Assembly: GCA_938016265.1 (NCBI GenBank)
Contig: CALLWB010000002.1
Coordinates: 106,601 to 170,600, forward strand
Source: an uncultured Saprospiraceae bacterium
GTDB taxonomy: Bacteria; Bacteroidota; Bacteroidia; Chitinophagales; Saprospiraceae
Length of the DNA stretch: 64,000 nucleotides
Reading direction: 5' to 3'
Below, one piece after another: positions 60,351 through 64,000 of this stretch; the first letter of the stretch is position 1; the number at the start of each line of letters is the position of its first letter. The notes under the pieces are model-generated. The model was not told the origin of the DNA, made no database searches, and was given only the letters and a program-made list of their open reading frames with translations. The position numbers and the translations under genes are program-made.

Positions 60351-61937
60351 ATGAAAACACTATATACCGCACTACTATTTCTTTTCACCTCTCTTTTGGT
60401 GAATGCTCAACGAGAAATTTCTTATAAGGTGGGCACTCCATATCCTGTTGTAGATGCTTTTCCGAAAGAATATTTTGAATATGAAGGGTCCATCATAGCT
60501 ATCAAAAAAGCGAAAAGAGACTTGGTTATTCAACGATTGAATGCTAGTACCTTAAAGTTGGAAGGCAAGGAGGGTTATCGGGATATGCCAGAGAATTATA
60601 TAAAGGAAGGAATCATAAAATTTGATGGCCGACTTTTCTTTTTCTATTCGCTTTGGGATAAACCGAATAGAGCGGAACAGTTGTATTATCGGGAGATTGA
60701 TTTCAAAAAGGGGACATTTGTAAGTGAAGGAAAACGGCTGATAAGGGTAGACGGGAAATTGAGTGGTGTCGGTATGCCGGATGCTGAGTATCCTGTAAGA
60801 ATGATCGGTTTTCGAGGAACTAAAAAGTTTGACATTAGTACTTCTGCCGATGACTCAAAGTTACTAATAAGGTATAATACTACTTGTGATGTTTATCAAG
60901 GAAACCTGGAAAAAATTTGGTCAGAAAAAATCGAGATTCCTTATGATTATTTTAATCACATTGACTTTTCTGTTGATGCATTTGGGAATGTCTTTATTTT
61001 ATCTAAAGTCTATTTGGATGACACTTATAAGGATTTTAAGAAGGATAAAAGTTGCAACTATCGAATGGGATTACTGAAGGTAAATGGGACTACCCGTCAA
61101 ATCACACAAACCAATATTGATATAAAAGATAAATTTACTCATACGGCCTATATTTATGAATCCTCCAAAGGAGCTATAATTTGTGCTGGCTTTTACAACG
61201 AAAATGGTCGCGATGGCTCTGATGCTAAAGGGGTTTTCTCTGCAACACTAAAAAAAGATGGCAGTTTTAATGAGTTTAAGACACATGAGATTCCTCTGGA
61301 AGTTTTAAATCAGTATGTCAATAAAAAAACACAAGCAAGAAATGAAAAGCAGGATGATAAAGGAAAGGGAGAATTTGAGAATTTAGTCCTTAGAAAAATG
61401 GTAACTTCGGATGATGGAAGTGTCCTTCTTATTGGAGAGCAAAATTACATTATTACCAAAACAACTACCTCTGCTGATGGCAAATCATCCACCTATTACA
61501 AGCATTATTTTAAAGATTTACTAATTACTAAAATCAATCAGGATGGAACACTTGCCTGGATGAAAAAACTAGCAAAACGACAACGAGGAGGCTACGGCAG
61601 AGGAGGCATGTCCTTCAAACATTTTACTAAAGAAAACAATCACTATTTTTTGTTTTTAGATAACGTAAAAAATCTACGGGCCCCAAAAGACCAACTACCT
61701 GAAATGCATATTGATGGAGCCGGTGGCTACCTTACTGCCTACAAAGTGAATGACAGCTCGGGAGAAGTAAATAAAATTTCCATTTTAAATCTAAAGGAAG
61801 TAACCAGGGTAGACACCAATGAACTTCGTCAATTTGCAGTAAACCGTGTCCTCAACATATCCGATAACCAGTTCATCATCGAATTTTACAAAAAGAAAAA
61901 AGAAGATGTCCTACTGAGATTTACTATTAATGAGTAA
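60351..61937 (+). CDS. Secreted protein of unknown family, tandem copy 2
   Basis: 528 residues from the ATG at 60351, which begins a signal peptide ending at LLVNAQ; the frame is open 87 bases further upstream but without a plausible leader. It shares with copy 1 the segments SYKVGTPYPVVDAF, FFFYSLWDKPNRAEQLYYREIDF, DGRDGSDAKG-like NGRDGSDAKGVF and the Gly-rich RGGYGRGGMSFKHF, and ends FYKKKKEDVLLRFTINE. One loop near residue 165 is shorter than in copy 1. The beta-rich nature again suggests a propeller. No function can be assigned; a cell-surface or periplasmic location is expected. Confidence 0.75.
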   Translation: MKTLYTALLFLFTSLLVNAQREISYKVGTPYPVVDAFPKEYFEYEGSIIAIKKAKRDLVIQRLNASTLKLEGKEGYRDMPENYIKEGIIKFDGRLFFFYSLWDKPNRAEQLYYREIDFKKGTFVSEGKRLIRVDGKLSGVGMPDAEYPVRMIGFRGTKKFDISTSADDSKLLIRYNTTCDVYQGNLEKIWSEKIEIPYDYFNHIDFSVDAFGNVFILSKVYLDDTYKDFKKDKSCNYRMGLLKVNGTTRQITQTNIDIKDKFTHTAYIYESSKGAIICAGFYNENGRDGSDAKGVFSATLKKDGSFNEFKTHEIPLEVLNQYVNKKTQARNEKQDDKGKGEFENLVLRKMVTSDDGSVLLIGEQNYIITKTTTSADGKSSTYYKHYFKDLLITKINQDGTLAWMKKLAKRQRGGYGRGGMSFKHFTKENNHYFLFLDNVKNLRAPKDQLPEMHIDGAGGYLTAYKVNDSSGEVNKISILNLKEVTRVDTNELRQFAVNRVLNISDNQFIIEFYKKKKEDVLLRFTINE

Positions 61938-62079
61938 ACTATGGAATTTTCTAGGACTACTAAGGAACCACAATCATGCCCCTTGTATATTTGGTTATTG
62001 GTAGTTAAATTAAGTTATTGGTTGGTTATACTTTCTTCCGGTGTGCCGGCTCTGCTGATACCTACGACCAAATAAAAGA

Positions 62080-63726
62080 CTAATTCCCCATCACATTATA
62101 AGGAATAACGTAAAAATTGCGGTCAATCTTCAACTGCGGTTTCTTAGGTAAATTTTCCAGATTCTGCCAACTCGCGGTGGGTTGCAGCCATTTTTCCTGG
62201 CCGTTTAGATAGACTTTCAAGGGGATGGCGAATCCTTTGACCGTATTGGACCATCGGTAGGCCAACTTCCCATTCAAAAATCGATATTCAAAAACGGGGA
62301 TTCGGACATCTCGCAGGTATTGCGTGAAAAAAGCTTCCAGATCCATCCCTACTTTCTCACTGATGTAGGTTTCTATTTGGTGGGTCGTCACTGTTTGGTG
62401 ATAAAAATCTTTGTTTAGTCCTCGTAAAATAGAACGCCATTTTTCATCATCATTGATCACTTGGCGTAGGGTGTGCAACATGTTTGCGCCCTTGTAATAC
62501 ATATCGCCAGATCCAGAAGCATTCACATCATAAGGAGCAATAATCGGTACGTCATTTTGAATATAACTCCTAGTACCAATCACATAATCTTCCGCTTCCT
62601 TTTTGCTAAAGTGATAATTGACAAACAGATTTTCGGAGTAGGCAGTAAACCCTTCATGGATCCACATATCAGCCATGTCCTTGTAGGTAATGTTATTGGC
62701 AAACCACTCATGGCCGGACTCGTGGACTATGATAAAATCCCACTTCATCCCGACCCCTGTCTGACTCAGGTCTCTTCCGCCGTAGCCATTCTCAAATCCG
62801 TTGCCGTAGGTCACTGAACTTTGATGTTCCATTCCTGGATAGGGCACTTGGACTAACTTGTAGCTGTCTTCATAAAATGGATAAGGGCCAAACCAATGCT
62901 CGAAAGCTTCCAGCATTTTGGGTACTTCGCGGAAGTGTTTTTTTGCTTTTTTCTTGTCATCCCGAAGCACATAATAGGTACAATCCAACTTCCCTTTCTC
63001 TCCATTATATTTTTCAGAAAAACTGACATAGTCGCCAATATTCAGGTTCACACAATAGTTACTGATTGGATTTTTCACCACCCAATGGTAGGTCTTTGTG
63101 CCATCTCTGTTTTTGTCTGTTTTTTCAAGTCGTCCGTTAGAAACATCCACCAAATGCCCTGGTACCGTAATACTCATCTTCATCCCTTCCGGCTCATCAT
63201 ACATATGGTCTTTGCAGGGCCACCACATACTTGCTCCTTCTCCCTGGCAGGTGGTGGTGATAAAATCGATCCCATTTTTATCCTTTTTCCAGGACATTAC
63301 TGCTTCCCAAGGCGGTCGTTTACTTTCCACAGGAACTCCTTCGTAATGAATCTTGATTTCTCGTTTTGTTCCTTTGATCTGCAAATCATTTAGCGTTACA
63401 AAATGGGCATTTCCAACTTTTTTTACTTGGAGGGTTTGACCACTTTGTTCTGCTTTGGTAAGAATCAATGGGTCCTGCAAATCTATTTGTAGAATCTGCT
63501 TAGATTCTAGCACCTGGTAGCTGATCGTATTGGATCCTTTCAGACTTTTGGTTTCCGGGTGCACGCTTACTTCGAGATGATAGTAGGTAAGGTCCCACCA
63601 AGCTCGTTCTGGTGTAATAGTCCCCCGCAGGGTATCTTGCTGGGTGAAATGGTGATGGTTATGTTGAGCAGTACCTATTGTACTAAGCACTATAAAAACA
63701 AGGAAAGTCATTAATTTTTGGATCAT
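62080..63726 (-). CDS. Secreted M1-family metallopeptidase
   Basis: 548-residue gluzincin. The signal peptide ends at IGTAQ (about residue 20). The N-terminal beta domain (about 45-230) is followed by GMEHQSSVTYGN, the equivalent of the exopeptidase GxMEN motif (about 300), and the zinc motif HESGHEWFANN with the third ligand in WIHEGFTAYSE (about 340-365). The protein stops soon after the thermolysin-like domain and lacks the large helical C-terminal domain of longer aminopeptidase N relatives. It should trim peptides in the periplasm or outside. It is convergent with the tandem paralogues. Confidence 0.92.
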   Translation of the reverse strand: MIQKLMTFLVFIVLSTIGTAQHNHHHFTQQDTLRGTITPERAWWDLTYYHLEVSVHPETKSLKGSNTISYQVLESKQILQIDLQDPLILTKAEQSGQTLQVKKVGNAHFVTLNDLQIKGTKREIKIHYEGVPVESKRPPWEAVMSWKKDKNGIDFITTTCQGEGASMWWPCKDHMYDEPEGMKMSITVPGHLVDVSNGRLEKTDKNRDGTKTYHWVVKNPISNYCVNLNIGDYVSFSEKYNGEKGKLDCTYYVLRDDKKKAKKHFREVPKMLEAFEHWFGPYPFYEDSYKLVQVPYPGMEHQSSVTYGNGFENGYGGRDLSQTGVGMKWDFIIVHESGHEWFANNITYKDMADMWIHEGFTAYSENLFVNYHFSKKEAEDYVIGTRSYIQNDVPIIAPYDVNASGSGDMYYKGANMLHTLRQVINDDEKWRSILRGLNKDFYHQTVTTHQIETYISEKVGMDLEAFFTQYLRDVRIPVFEYRFLNGKLAYRWSNTVKGFAIPLKVYLNGQEKWLQPTASWQNLENLPKKPQLKIDRNFYVIPYNVMGN

Positions 63727-64000
63727 GGAATATCGTGTTTCTTTTTTGATAAAGATAGGAGAAAATTTAATGCCATATTTCAGAAATCCATCTTAAATGC
63801 AATGCATAGATGAAATTTCTCTTTAGCATCTGTAACAAAGTCGATATTATTCTTAATTAAACCCAATTCATGCAATAGAAAATTCATTTTATGCTGAAAC
63901 CTCTGCAAAACTGCGCACGTCCGTCAATTTTGATTCTCACCGTAATCTTACTACGTCTGCGAGTCAAAATCACCGTAGAGCGCACATTTTTATTGAGTTT

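Noticed and set aside
62896..63393. 165-residue ORF antisense to the M1 peptidase
   Set aside because: Covers the signal-to-catalytic part of a clear peptidase; Cys/Phe-rich composition typical of shadow frames.
63884..64000. open minus-strand frame of 38 codons at the window end
   Set aside because: Could be the 3' end of a gene beyond the window, but the reading is short, basic and matches nothing; the region also has an imperfect inverted repeat, so no feature is claimed.
1..64000. search by eye for tRNA, rRNA, CRISPR arrays, transposases and phage genes
   Set aside because: No candidate with the expected structure or motif was found; small RNAs without protein-coding signals could still be missed.

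Overview
The window reads as a chromosomal segment of a Bacteroidota bacterium, most likely from the Saprospiria/Lewinella side of the phylum (the class is an inference). Support: two secreted enzymes end in type IX secretion (T9SS) sorting domains with the YPNP motif, there is a TonB-dependent receptor with an N-terminal carboxypeptidase-regulatory-like domain, many signal peptides end in 'AQ', Shine-Dalgarno motifs are scarce, and matches to the Bacteroidota -7 promoter element TAnnTTTG lie just upstream of many genes. I found no rRNA, tRNA, CRISPR, phage or IS genes.

Layout. 1-3.2 kb: end of an ABC export operon (two MacB/FtsX-type permeases and a HlyD/MacA-type adaptor). 3.3-8 kb: a small lipoprotein, an unusual acetate kinase-PduL fusion, and an AT-rich orphan gene. 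8-17.4 kb: secreted PhoD-like phosphatase and animal-type haem peroxidase (both with T9SS tails), a TonB receptor, an RhlE-type helicase and an FKBP lipoprotein. 17.6-24.6 kb: RtcB RNA ligase, a lone DUF4956 membrane protein, OsmC, a three-gene operon (HD-domain protein plus two unknowns) and a DUF5723-like outer-membrane protein.

24.7-33.7 kb is the most unusual region. A minus-strand operon DUF4956 > secreted CYTH-like protein > CotH-kinase/beta-helix protein > VTC-type polyphosphate-polymerase-like protein is divergent from a second CotH > VTC pair on the plus strand; in both halves the CotH stop and VTC start overlap as TAATG. I infer a membrane-spanning phosphate or polyphosphate transfer system with triphosphate-tunnel enzymes on both sides of the inner membrane and two anchored CotH kinases outside. 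A porin-like protein and a flavinylated FMN-binding protein follow.

36-41.3 kb: lipoproteins, the 5-oxoprolinase genes pxpABC, an M42 aminopeptidase overlapping pxpC tail to tail, and an aminotransferase-like protein with altered PLP contacts. 41.5-45.5 kb: a desaturase and a five-gene operon (two small EamA/SMR-type membrane proteins, AmgK-like kinase, stand-alone RapZ C-terminal domain, MurU-like nucleotidyltransferase), fitting cell-wall sugar recycling. 45.6-58.2 kb: glycan genes (GT39, sugar ketoisomerase cupin, methyltransferase, GT2, DegT aminotransferase, two paralogous sulfotransferases) interrupted by two secreted proteins and carrying a relic of a second ketoisomerase gene. 58.3-63.7 kb: two tandem paralogous secreted proteins of unknown function and a secreted M1 metallopeptidase. 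Domain calls rest on reading motifs by eye; no database search was run.
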